NCBI GenBank assembly: GCA_015522955.1
Contig: WALG01000101.1
Span: forward strand, 1-24,077
Direction of reading: 5' to 3'
DNA length: 24,077 bases
DNA from: DHVE2 group archaeon
Lineage (GTDB): Archaea > Thermoplasmatota > Thermoplasmata > Thermoplasmatales > Aciduliprofundaceae
Program-made: the position numbers and the translations under genes
Shown here: in pieces, positions 7,701 to 14,725 of the stretch
How the letters are laid out: the number at the start of each line of letters is the position of its first letter
Numbering within the stretch: position 1 is the first letter of the stretch
The notes under the pieces: generated by a model
Database searches by the model: none
Seen by the model: the letters and a program-made list of their open reading frames with translations, nothing else
What the model was told of the DNA's origin: nothing

Positions 7701-8909
7701 ATGTGGGATGAGGAATTCTCTGAGATTGCCAAGGCGTTGAAGGCCTCTGAGATTAGGGAACTGCTGAAGGTTACCCAGGACCCCGGCATCATATCTTTTG
7801 CTGGAGGATTACCTAGCCCTAAGGCTTTTCCTGTTGACATAATTAAAGAGATAGTTAACAAAATGATGGATAAATATGGAGATAAAATGCTTCAGTATGG
7901 AGCAACTGATGGAGTTAACAGTTTCAGAGATGCTTTTGCCAGATTTCTTACCTCAAAATACAATTTTAAGAATATTAAAAGGGAGAATATACTCGTAGTT
8001 ACAGGTTCTCAGCAGGGCCTTTATCTTCTTGCGAAAATTTTTATAGATCCTGGTGACACTGTCATTGTGGAAGCGCCCACATATGTGGGTGTTCTCACGG
8101 CATTTCAGTCTTATAAACCAAATTATGTGCCTATTGAGATGGATGATGACGGGATGAGAATAGATCTCTTAGAGGAGAAATTGAAAGATTTAAAAAGAGA
8201 GGGAAAGAAGATCAAGATGATTTACACAATTCCCACGTTTCAGAATCCTGCGGGAGTTACCCTCTCTCTCGAGAGAAGGAAGAGGTTGATTGAACTTGCA
8301 CAGGAATACAATATACTTGTGGTGGAAGATAGTCCATATGAAGAACTCAGATACTCAGGAGAACCTGTACCCCAACTGAAATACTTTGACGATGATGGGA
8401 AGATCCTTTACTTGGGTACATTCTCAAAAACTCTGAGTCCGGGAATGAGACTTGCTTTTATGGTGGGCCATGAGGATATAATCCATAAAGCCATACTGGC
8501 AAAACAGGGTATTGACCTTTGTACCAGTCCCTTTGTACAATACATTGCCCAGGAGTATATAGAGGGAGGCTATTTTGATGAGCACCTTCCTAAAATAAGG
8601 AAACTATATAAGGAAAAGAGAGATGCCATGCTGGATGCTCTGGAAGATTACTTCCCCGAAGGAGTGAGATGGACAAAACCCCAGGGTGGAATGTTTCTGT
8701 GGGTTACCCTACCAGAAGGCATGGATTCCCAGAAGTTGTTTATGAAAGCGATACAGAAGAAGGTGGCCTTTGTTATAGGTGCAGCCTTCTATCCCTACAG
8801 GGACCATAAGAACACTTTGAGGCTCAATTTCACATATCCGTCGGTGGAGGAGATACAGGAAGGTATCCGCAGATTGGCAGATGCAATAAAGGAAGAAATG
8901 AAAAATTAA
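7701..8909 (+). CDS. Class I PLP aminotransferase (2-aminoadipate / aromatic type, LysN-like)
   Basis: 402 residues. The opening KASEIRELLKVTQ followed by ISFAGGLPSPKAFP (residues 31-44) is characteristic of the 2-aminoadipate aminotransferase (LysN) / kynurenine aminotransferase II group. FQNPAGVT (180-187), VVEDSPYEELR (207-217, D210) and the PLP lysine K243 in LGTFSKTLSPGMRLAF are intact. Such enzymes move amino groups between 2-oxoglutarate and a broad set of aromatic, branched or aminoadipate substrates, so the exact substrate is open. I chose ATG 7701 because GGTGAG sits five bases before it; an in-frame GTG at 7692 is the alternative. The neighbours (2-oxoacid oxidoreductase, glnA, M42 peptidase) suggest amino-acid catabolism. 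The stop overlaps the convergent peptidase gene by 4 bases. Confidence 0.9.
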   Translation: MWDEEFSEIAKALKASEIRELLKVTQDPGIISFAGGLPSPKAFPVDIIKEIVNKMMDKYGDKMLQYGATDGVNSFRDAFARFLTSKYNFKNIKRENILVVTGSQQGLYLLAKIFIDPGDTVIVEAPTYVGVLTAFQSYKPNYVPIEMDDDGMRIDLLEEKLKDLKREGKKIKMIYTIPTFQNPAGVTLSLERRKRLIELAQEYNILVVEDSPYEELRYSGEPVPQLKYFDDDGKILYLGTFSKTLSPGMRLAFMVGHEDIIHKAILAKQGIDLCTSPFVQYIAQEYIEGGYFDEHLPKIRKLYKEKRDAMLDALEDYFPEGVRWTKPQGGMFLWVTLPEGMDSQKLFMKAIQKKVAFVIGAAFYPYRDHKNTLRLNFTYPSVEEIQEGIRRLADAIKEEMKN

Positions 8910-9916
8910 TCCTCTACTATTTTTTTAAGCAGTTCTATGGTATTTTTTATATCCGCTATGTGACTCATCTCCACGGGACTGTGGGTATATTTTACAGGAA
9001 TGCATATGGGCAGGGACTTTATGCCATGCACAAATACTGCGGCGGCATCAGTACTTCCACCGGTCATAGCAATTTGTACAGGTATACCGTTCTTTTCTGC
9101 AATTTTCAGAACCTTATCTTTGAGCACGGTGGATGAAATGCCGCGACGGTCTATGAATCTTATGGTGGGGCCTTCTCCAGGTTTTATAGGACTAAGATGG
9201 AACGGCACACCGGGCATTATGGCAGATGTCATAGTATCAATGGCATAAACCTCGTCGAAGTGCATGCGATCTGCCATGGCTTCTGCTCCTCTCAATCCGG
9301 TTTCTTCTTGAACGGTCCAAACTAATGTAATTTTCTTGTTCAATTTTTTATTCTTGAGTTCTTCAAGAAGTGCCAGAAGAACGGTGCATCCTGCACGGTC
9401 ATCGATGCCTCGTGTAACCACATAGTTGCCCATTACCACAAAATCTTTTTTCCATCTACCAGGTTGCATTGGCTCTAAGCCAATATCCATTGCCTCATTT
9501 CTACTCCTTGCACCCACATCAATGGCAAGTTCTTTCCAAGTAGGCGTTTTATTTCTGTCCTCTGCTGTACTCAGATGAGGGGGTATCAAACCTATCACGC
9601 CGTACACTATGCCACGAGGGGTGAATATTTCCACCAGTCGTCCATAGAGCATTCGGTCATCCACGCCACCGATGGGTGCAAATCTAATGTATCCATTCTC
9701 CTCGATGTGCGTGGTTACAAGACCTATTTCATCCATATGCGCCATAAAAGCCACGTGTTTCTCACCATCTCCAACAGTTACGTAAACGTTGCCAACATCA
9801 TCTATCTCAGGATTGAAATCTTTAACTTTTTCTAGTATGTACCTTCTTACAGGATCTTCAAAACCGCTCACACCTGGAAGCATCACCAGTTCTTTCAGAA
9901 GTTCTATCACATCCAT
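8906..9916 (-). CDS. M42 family metallo-aminopeptidase (TET/FrvX-like)
   Basis: 336 residues, with all co-catalytic metal and catalytic residues of the family: H60 (FMAHMDEIG), D172 (GIDDRAG), catalytic E204 with E205 (TVQEETGLRG), D227 (YAIDTM) and H312 (KYTHSPVE). GGSTDAAA (287-294) is also typical. M42 enzymes form dodecameric tetrahedral particles in the cytoplasm that trim peptides from the N-terminus, supplying amino acids. The specificity of this paralogue cannot be read from sequence. The frame is open from GTG 9925, and ATG 9922 is possible. I prefer ATG 9916 because AAGGTGATG then stands at normal distance. A TATA box at 9949-9957 predicts a short leader. Confidence 0.92.
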   Translation of the reverse strand: MDVIELLKELVMLPGVSGFEDPVRRYILEKVKDFNPEIDDVGNVYVTVGDGEKHVAFMAHMDEIGLVTTHIEENGYIRFAPIGGVDDRMLYGRLVEIFTPRGIVYGVIGLIPPHLSTAEDRNKTPTWKELAIDVGARSRNEAMDIGLEPMQPGRWKKDFVVMGNYVVTRGIDDRAGCTVLLALLEELKNKKLNKKITLVWTVQEETGLRGAEAMADRMHFDEVYAIDTMTSAIMPGVPFHLSPIKPGEGPTIRFIDRRGISSTVLKDKVLKIAEKNGIPVQIAMTGGSTDAAAVFVHGIKSLPICIPVKYTHSPVEMSHIADIKNTIELLKKIVED

Positions 9917-9948
9917 TTTCATCACCTTGCAAATGATAGTATTTTCCC

Positions 9949-9957
9949 ATAAATAAT
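9949..9957 (-). promoter_or_regulatory. TATA box of the M42 aminopeptidase gene
   Basis: ATTATTTAT on the minus strand is centred near 9953. Transcription would begin about 9927, giving a leader of roughly ten bases that contains the AAGGTGAT binding site. Confidence 0.5.
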
Positions 9958-9978
9958 TTTTTCATAATTTCTACCTTG

Positions 9979-10010
9979 CCATGGGAATTTTTAGGTAAGT
10001 ATTTCCATGG
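9979..10010. promoter_or_regulatory. Imperfect inverted repeat in the divergent peptidase / DUF835 promoter region
   Basis: CCATGGGAAT (9979-9988) and ATTTCCATGG (10001-10010) are reverse complements with one mismatch in ten, separated by 12 bases. The repeat lies between two divergent TATA boxes (9949-9957 and 10029-10038), the usual place for an archaeal operator. It may bind a dimeric regulator; which one is unknown. Confidence 0.4.
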
Positions 10011-10028
10011 TATGATTTCCACAGGAAA

Positions 10029-10038
10029 AATTAAATAA
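10029..10038 (+). promoter_or_regulatory. TATA box of module A (DUF835 operon)
   Basis: AATTAAATAA is centred 27 bases before ATG 10061 and only 12 bases before ATG 10046. This is why I place the start of the DUF835 gene at 10061, as a leaderless mRNA. Confidence 0.6.
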
Positions 10039-10060
10039 GTTTGAAATGATTGCTGTATCA

Positions 10061-10873
10061 ATGGATGTGCTCTGTTTTCATCCTGTGGAATCTGTTACGC
10101 GCAGGATTGTTGAAGTCCTTAAAGATATAGGAATGGAAGCAGCAAATGCGACCTCTGTGCAATCTTTGAGGATGATGATTGAAAAGGAGAGGCCGGCGGT
10201 GGTACTGGTTCCCGATTCATCCTTTTGGGAGGTGGAGGAGGGTGATTTTTTGAAACTTGCCCTTTCCGAGGTGAGTGGAGAAGCAAAGATATCTATTCCT
10301 ACAGAGGATGTCACGCAATTTCTCCATGATTTTGTAAGGTCTCTGCTTGAAAATTCAGAAAATAGCAGAGTTAGGGAAATTCTTGAGAGAGAAGAGATGC
10401 GAAAAAACGTAATTTATGCATACGGTTTTTCCTGGGGCAAAAGTTATGTGGTCAAAACCTCGCTACAGCGAAACCTCTATGAGATCATCCCCATATTTTC
10501 CAAAAAAGAACTACCAATCTTCATTGCCATGCGTGAAAAGCCTGACCGATTTGCAGAACTTCCTAATGCCAAGGTTGTATGGGTCACCGATATTGTGGGT
10601 AAGGATAGAATTAAGCCTCACAACCTTACCATTTTAACTGATAGCATAATAAGATTCATCGAGGAGCATGGAAACGCCATTGTGGTAATGGATTGCGTTG
10701 AGTATCTTCTCCTTTACAATGAATTTGTGAATATCCTTCGCAACATAGAACTCATAAACAGTTATGTGATGGAGTATAAATCGATATTGATAATCATCAT
10801 TGATAGCAACGCTTATACAACCAAAGAGTATTCTTTATTAAGTAGATATGCATTAGAATGGAATGGAGTGTGA
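10061..10873 (+). CDS. Degenerate receiver-like domain fused to DUF835 (signalling-type protein)
   Basis: 270 residues in two parts. Residues 1-95 have receiver-like alternation (MDVLCFHPVES, helix, PAVVLVPDSS at 46-54), but I cannot assign a convincing phospho-acceptor site. Residues 115-262 match my knowledge of the archaeal DUF835 domain: a serine/threonine-rich P-loop position with no Walker A, REKPDRF, AKVVWVTD (170-177), then IVVMDCVEYLLLYNEFVNILR, a Walker-B-like strand and helix. DUF835 is a RecA/KaiC-like fold that has lost nucleotide binding, and its function is not established. It is the first gene of module A. The next gene, a KaiC-like ATPase, starts four bases after the stop, so the two proteins may form a mixed complex. 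An ATG at 10046 is in frame but too close to the TATA box. Confidence 0.8.
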   Translation: MDVLCFHPVESVTRRIVEVLKDIGMEAANATSVQSLRMMIEKERPAVVLVPDSSFWEVEEGDFLKLALSEVSGEAKISIPTEDVTQFLHDFVRSLLENSENSRVREILEREEMRKNVIYAYGFSWGKSYVVKTSLQRNLYEIIPIFSKKELPIFIAMREKPDRFAELPNAKVVWVTDIVGKDRIKPHNLTILTDSIIRFIEEHGNAIVVMDCVEYLLLYNEFVNILRNIELINSYVMEYKSILIIIIDSNAYTTKEYSLLSRYALEWNGV

Positions 10874-10877
10874 TTCC

Positions 10878-12194
10878 ATGATTCCGAAAGAGATCATCAA
10901 ATTTTTGGATAATCCGGGGGGACATTCTCTCATCATAAAGGGCGCTCCCGGAAGTGGGAAAACTACATTTGCTCTGGAAATCCTGAATCAGTTAAGTAAA
11001 AAGTATCCTATAAAGTATGTATCTACCCGGGTGGCTGATGAGACGCTTTTCCTCCAGTTTCCATGGCTTGAAGAGATTCTTCAGAAAAAGGTTAAGGTTG
11101 CAGAAAAAAAGATGAGCAGAGATGAGTTAAATCGACTGGAGGGCATTGTTGAGGAGGGAATGCTGGAGGAAAAGTTGAGAATAGAGGATGAGGAAGCCCT
11201 TCTGGAGGTGGGTTCCCTTCTTCCAGAAATTGATGATATCTACGATTTTGTGGAAGTTACACTTCCTGAAAAAGCACTGGTATGCGTGGACTCCATTGAT
11301 GGACTAAGTGAGAAATATGGAATTCCAGCAGAAAAGATTCTCTATACCCTGCAAAAGGATCTTGTGGAAAAGGCCCATGCCAATGTTATTTTTATTCTTG
11401 AAAACTCAGGGTTTGAGAACATTGAATATCTTGGAGATGGTGTGATAAGTCTCTCGCATGAGCCATGGAACACATCTTGGAAGCGAGTTATGTACATTCA
11501 GAAACTCAGAGGCTCACCTATACTGAGTTCCAGATATATATACACGCTTTACAATGGGCATTTTCGTGCACTGATATACACCCCCTTTACTCTTGACTCT
11601 TTAAACAAAAAAGATCTGAAGGAACTTAGGGAATATCTGCACAAGATACTGGATTACCGGGTGGTAAATATAATCATGGATCCGCAGTTTCCCGTAGAAT
11701 TGCTTGGTGCCACTATACTGGCAATTATGAATAATCTCAAAAGCATACCAATGCTCCTTCCACCTTCGGCGTATCCAGGTGACATTATTAAGGCTCTTGC
11801 TAAAAAATTATTCCAGAAGGAAGTACGTATTGCGGGATTTGGAAGCCATGAGGCCGATGTGGTTCTTGAGGGTAGGGACATGCTTATTGAACTTTCCCAG
11901 GATATTATCGCTTACCACATTGGTAAGAACTCGGCTGTGCTACTGGGAATTGATACTCTGGGGGACCTCTACGAGAACCTGGGGGATTTACCAAGGCTTG
12001 TTGAAAATCTGAAACGTGACAATAGGGTTATACTTCTGAGCCCGCTCAACTATCCTAAGATTAGAAGCAATGCTGGTGTTGAGAAGGTTGTGGAACTTGC
12101 CATGATGGACCATTTGCCTGTGATTAAGGACTCAGAGGGAACCTATGCAATAGTCAGAGACAGCACAGGGTTGCATTTAGTGCCCCTTATGTAG
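10878..12194 (+). CDS. KaiC-like RecA-superfamily ATPase with an additional C-terminal half
   Basis: 438 residues. The N-terminal half is a RecA/KaiC domain with Walker A GAPGSGKTT (22-30) and Walker B ALVCVDS (133-139). A charged, probably coiled insert lies between them (about 75-120, many E/R/K residues). The C-terminal half (about 240-438) has further alpha/beta repeats (VVNIIMDPQF, SAVLLGIDTLGDLYENLG, NRVILLSPLN) without a second P-loop. It looks like a degenerate second RecA-like or Rossmann domain. I do not recognise a characterised homologue; halobacterial GvpD and archaeal signalling ATPases are the nearest type. ATG 10878 is chosen because GGAGTG stands seven bases before it; ATG 10863 overlaps DUF835. 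The winged-helix gene follows six bases on. Confidence 0.8.
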   Translation: MIPKEIIKFLDNPGGHSLIIKGAPGSGKTTFALEILNQLSKKYPIKYVSTRVADETLFLQFPWLEEILQKKVKVAEKKMSRDELNRLEGIVEEGMLEEKLRIEDEEALLEVGSLLPEIDDIYDFVEVTLPEKALVCVDSIDGLSEKYGIPAEKILYTLQKDLVEKAHANVIFILENSGFENIEYLGDGVISLSHEPWNTSWKRVMYIQKLRGSPILSSRYIYTLYNGHFRALIYTPFTLDSLNKKDLKELREYLHKILDYRVVNIIMDPQFPVELLGATILAIMNNLKSIPMLLPPSAYPGDIIKALAKKLFQKEVRIAGFGSHEADVVLEGRDMLIELSQDIIAYHIGKNSAVLLGIDTLGDLYENLGDLPRLVENLKRDNRVILLSPLNYPKIRSNAGVEKVVELAMMDHLPVIKDSEGTYAIVRDSTGLHLVPLM

Positions 12195-12199
12195 AGGTG

Positions 12200-12538
12200 A
12201 TGAGAATCCTTGATAAGACCAATGTATGGGACATCCTTCACTATATGACTGAGCCGTACTCCGTTCGTATTATAAGGGCTACGCTTCACAGGCCCATGGA
12301 TGCCATTACCCTAAGCAATGCTTTGGGGATTCCCATTGCTGTTTGCTATCGGAGGTTGAAAGAACTGGAGAGATTGGGGTTAATAGAGGCTGTTGGAAGA
12401 AAACTTACACAGAAGGGTAAGTGGATTACCCTTTACAAAGCGAAAATAAAAAATGCTACAGTGGTTATGAAAGAGGGTAAGTTATATCTACGTGTCTCCT
12501 TCAAATGGGGCCAGGAAGAGGAAATGGAAATTGAGTAG
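12200..12538 (+). CDS. Winged-helix DNA-binding protein (module A), paralogue of the 13151 protein
   Basis: 112 residues. Residues about 20-68 form a winged helix: ITLSNALGIPIAVCYRRLKE as helix-turn-helix, then LERLGLIEAVG and a wing. The tail (YKAKIKNATVVMKEGKLYLR) is a short beta-rich segment shared with the second winged-helix protein of the window, so the two are paralogues. It is the last gene of module A, so it may regulate module A or report its state. The start is ATG 12200, or GTG 12197 just before it, with GAGGTG adjacent. The last 106 bases overlap the convergent membrane protein gene. Confidence 0.8.
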   Translation: MRILDKTNVWDILHYMTEPYSVRIIRATLHRPMDAITLSNALGIPIAVCYRRLKELERLGLIEAVGRKLTQKGKWITLYKAKIKNATVVMKEGKLYLRVSFKWGQEEEMEIE

Positions 12539-13023
12539 TTACGCTGGATTGCCATTTCCACGAATTTGAGTACAAGAAGAACCATGGCAAGCACTGTTAC
12601 GCCAAACAATGCGCCATGAATCCCGGCAAAACCCAGGGTACTGTTCCATGTGTATGCCTGGGTACTGAATGGATAAAGGATATACAATGAGCCACCTTCA
12701 AAGGCAGAATCGGAGACGAGATGTGAAAATGTATTTGCGAGAAATAGGAGAGCAAAGTTCATCCATTTTGCACTGTTGAAGAATACATAGCCTATGAAGA
12801 AAATAAAGAGGGGGAGTTGAAGCATGAAGAAGAGGTTATGCGTAATTGCGGGATTGATAAGGTGAGCACCGTCTATAATAAATTCAAACGCTATTGACCA
12901 GAATAAGATGGTAAGTATGTTTTTTCTATTTGAGAATATAATAACACCTGTTAAAACACCAAGTAATATATGCCACAAAACGTTACCGAATGGATTATCA
13001 AGCAGGAATGTTAATATATCCAT
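12433..13023 (-). CDS. YdjM/DUF457-like polytopic membrane protein (putative metal-dependent hydrolase)
   Basis: 196 residues with about four to five transmembrane helices (roughly 13-31, 37-52, 64-82, 88-102, 134-158). Conserved polar residues characteristic of the YdjM/LexA-regulated 'membrane-bound metal-dependent hydrolase' group are present: H18, D51xxH54, H62, and SHLVSD (H101, D105) followed by GGSLYILYPFS. The family is known by sequence, with little biochemistry. The start is ATG 13023, probably leaderless, with TATA at 13041-13053. The last about 34 residues (from about 163) are encoded antisense to the winged-helix gene and lie after the last confident helix, so this tail may be a non-conserved extension. 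It shares an operator region with module B. Confidence 0.78.
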   Translation of the reverse strand: MDILTFLLDNPFGNVLWHILLGVLTGVIIFSNRKNILTILFWSIAFEFIIDGAHLINPAITHNLFFMLQLPLFIFFIGYVFFNSAKWMNFALLFLANTFSHLVSDSAFEGGSLYILYPFSTQAYTWNSTLGFAGIHGALFGVTVLAMVLLVLKFVEMAIQRNYSISISSSWPHLKETRRYNLPSFITTVAFFIFAL

Positions 13024-13040
13024 AGGAAATGCTTGGCATC

Positions 13041-13053
13041 AATATTTAAAATT
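13041..13053 (-). promoter_or_regulatory. TATA box of the YdjM/DUF457-like membrane protein gene
   Basis: AATTTTAAATATT on the minus strand is centred about 24 bases before ATG 13023, predicting a leaderless transcript. Confidence 0.55.
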
Positions 13054-13060
13054 CTAATGT

Positions 13061-13112
13061 TGTGAGAATCTCAAAAGATTCTTTTAAATGATTTTCATTT
13101 GAGATAATCACA
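13061..13112. promoter_or_regulatory. Candidate operator: long inverted repeat between two divergent TATA boxes
   Basis: TGTGAGAATCTCAAA (13061-13075) and TTTGAGATAATCACA (13098-13112) are reverse complements at 13 of 15 positions, separated by 22 bases. The left arm is itself a short palindrome, TGAGA-A-TCTCA (13063-13073). The site lies between the minus-strand TATA (13041-13053) and the plus-strand TATA (13119-13129), so one bound protein could control both promoters. The winged-helix protein encoded at 13151 is the obvious candidate ligand, by inference from position. Confidence 0.65.
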
Positions 13113-13118
13113 CTACAA

Positions 13119-13129
13119 AATATTTAAAA
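13119..13129 (+). promoter_or_regulatory. TATA box of module B (winged-helix / KaiC operon)
   Basis: AATATTTAAAA is centred 26-27 bases before ATG 13151. There is no GGTGA site next to the ATG, so the mRNA is probably leaderless. Confidence 0.6.
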
Positions 13130-13150
13130 GGTGGGCAAATAGAGAAAACC

Positions 13151-13495
13151 ATGGAAAATAAATCCTCTGACCTAGAGAAGATCGTTAAGGTTCTCACAGA
13201 CGGTTACGCTATTAAGATTCTCGTGGCTACTAATAAGGAGCATAAGAGTGCCATAGAGTTGAGTCAGGAACTGGATGTGCCTATTGCGGCCTGTTATCGG
13301 AGAATTCATGCATTGGAAGATGTTGGCTTTTTGGAATCCCAGGAAAAGGTTACGGCAAAGGGTAAGAAGATGAAATATTACAAGGCTAAGATAAAAAAGG
13401 CTAATATAAGGATAGAGAACAATACCCTTATAATTGAGTTGGCATTTCTGAATGGAAATGTGAAGAAGTATAGTGGAAAAATAATAGCGGGATAA
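13151..13495 (+). CDS. Winged-helix DNA-binding protein (module B), paralogue of the 12200 protein
   Basis: 114 residues. The winged-helix core is at about residues 20-72: SAIELSQELDVPIAACYRRI, then LEDVGFLESQEKV and the wing KGKKMKYYKAKIKKA. The motif P-I-A-x-C-Y-R-R and the YKAKIK tail are shared with the module A protein, which supports recent common ancestry and possibly a similar DNA target. It is the first gene of module B, reading away from the candidate operator at 13061-13112, an arrangement typical of autoregulation. Cysteine 57, within the recognition-helix region, is conserved between the two paralogues and could be redox- or metal-sensitive, but a single Cys is weak evidence. The next gene starts two bases after the stop. 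Confidence 0.82.
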   Translation: MENKSSDLEKIVKVLTDGYAIKILVATNKEHKSAIELSQELDVPIAACYRRIHALEDVGFLESQEKVTAKGKKMKYYKAKIKKANIRIENNTLIIELAFLNGNVKKYSGKIIAG

Positions 13496-13497
13496 TT

Positions 13498-14061
13498 ATG
13501 AATTCTCAGGAAGTTAAGATATCCAGAAAACTGGCTGGCATGATACCCGAAGAGGGGGTATGTCTTTTCAATGTAAAGATACATCAGCAGACAAGACTCA
13601 TACTGATTCTCCTGAAAGGTCTAGTTGATATTGCTAAGAAAAGGGGTATTGTGATCACCCTTGAAAAGCCTCATCACTATCTAACCTATCTCTTGGGAAT
13701 TCATGGTGTTTCTCAAAGATACATAACCTACGTGGATCTTGCAGCCTCTTCTAAAAAATCTGTAAATTTTCCCCTAAAGGTTGGGCTGGAAAGTTCTGTG
13801 AGTGGATTTATAAGAGCAAGTAAGGTTGATCCCAAGGATTATGGTTTCATACTTGTGGATAATCTTGGGCATTCTAAAATATTTTTAAGCGAGAAAACCA
13901 TGGAATCTTTTGTAAGATATTTAATAAGAGTAGCAGAGCAAAAAAATATATGCCTTCTGATTCCACTGGACATGGAAAAATGCCCAACCATTTATGAAAT
14001 GGTGAAGAAAAAAGCAAGATATAAAATAAGTATGGAAGAGGTGATTAAAATTGCCGATTAG
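13498..14061 (+). CDS. RecA/KaiC-fold protein lacking a Walker A motif
   Basis: 187 residues. The strand-helix order follows a KaiC-like core, but the P-loop position (residues 21-35, VCLFNVKIHQQTRLI) has no GxxxxGK[ST]. Later elements remain: GIVITLEKPHHYLTYL (50-65), RYITYVDLA (74-82) and a Walker-B-like YGFILVDNLG (115-124). It therefore probably cannot bind ATP in the usual way and may act as a partner or pseudo-enzyme for the KaiC encoded next. It resembles the DUF835 half of the module A protein in plan (KP..., TYVD/WVTD, LVDN/VMDC), but I would not assign it to that family without a profile search. Its stop lies 11 bases inside the next gene, so translation is coupled. Confidence 0.7.
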   Translation: MNSQEVKISRKLAGMIPEEGVCLFNVKIHQQTRLILILLKGLVDIAKKRGIVITLEKPHHYLTYLLGIHGVSQRYITYVDLAASSKKSVNFPLKVGLESSVSGFIRASKVDPKDYGFILVDNLGHSKIFLSEKTMESFVRYLIRVAEQKNICLLIPLDMEKCPTIYEMVKKKARYKISMEEVIKIAD

Positions 14062-14725
14062 TAGAATTCCATCTGGAATTAAGGGACTGGATGAACTGAT
14101 TGAAGGGGGATTCCCGGCACCCTCGATAATCTTAGTGGCAGGCTCAGCAGGAGCAGGTAAAACTACCTTTGCTTTTCAGTTCCTTATGGAGGGTGCAAGG
14201 AGAGGTGAGAAATGCCTTTATATTTCTACGCTGAGCGAGAGTTCGGAATGGATGTTGAGATTCATGTCTTCCTTTAAATTCTTTGACCCCGTGTATATAG
14301 AAGACGGGACCTTTGTGTATGAAGATATTGGTGAAGATCTTGCAAGGTTAGATGAAATTAAGTTACTCAGCAAGATACAGGAAATGATAGCCACACATGC
14401 CCCCCAGCGGGTTGTGATAGACCCTATAAATGTGGTGAATAACTATATTGAGAATTATAGGCAATTCCTATTTGACTTGGTCACTATGCTTAAGAACTGG
14501 TCAGCGGTTACTTTGCTTACAGGAGAGGTAAAGGAAGGAGAGAAGTATCCTCCAGATGTAGGTTATACTGCAGATGGAATAGTTACACTAATCATTAGAA
14601 GTGAGGGAGATGTAGTGAAAAGATATGTGCAAGTTCTGAAGATGCGCGGTACAAATCATAGTCTCTCTAATCATCCCATGGAAATAACAGAAAATGGGGT
14701 AGAAGTTCTCAGGGCCAGGTTCTAA
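14051..14725 (+). CDS. Single-domain KaiC-family ATPase (module B)
   Basis: 224 residues, one KaiC domain. RIPSGIKGLDELIEGGFP (5-22) is the standard KaiC opening, followed by Walker A GSAGAGKTTF (31-40), YISTLSES (57-64, acidic residues at the catalytic glutamate position) and Walker B RVVIDPIN (120-127). DGIVTLI and VLKMRGTNHS near the C-terminus are also typical. Archaeal single-domain KaiC proteins are ATPases in signal transduction and motility (FlaH is one); the role of this one is unknown. The start is TTG 14051: GAGGTGAT stands five bases before it, there is no ATG at the conserved N-terminus, and it overlaps the upstream stop by 11 bases. Its end overlaps convergent purC by 4 bases. 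Confidence 0.87.
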   Translation: MPISRIPSGIKGLDELIEGGFPAPSIILVAGSAGAGKTTFAFQFLMEGARRGEKCLYISTLSESSEWMLRFMSSFKFFDPVYIEDGTFVYEDIGEDLARLDEIKLLSKIQEMIATHAPQRVVIDPINVVNNYIENYRQFLFDLVTMLKNWSAVTLLTGEVKEGEKYPPDVGYTADGIVTLIIRSEGDVVKRYVQVLKMRGTNHSLSNHPMEITENGVEVLRARF

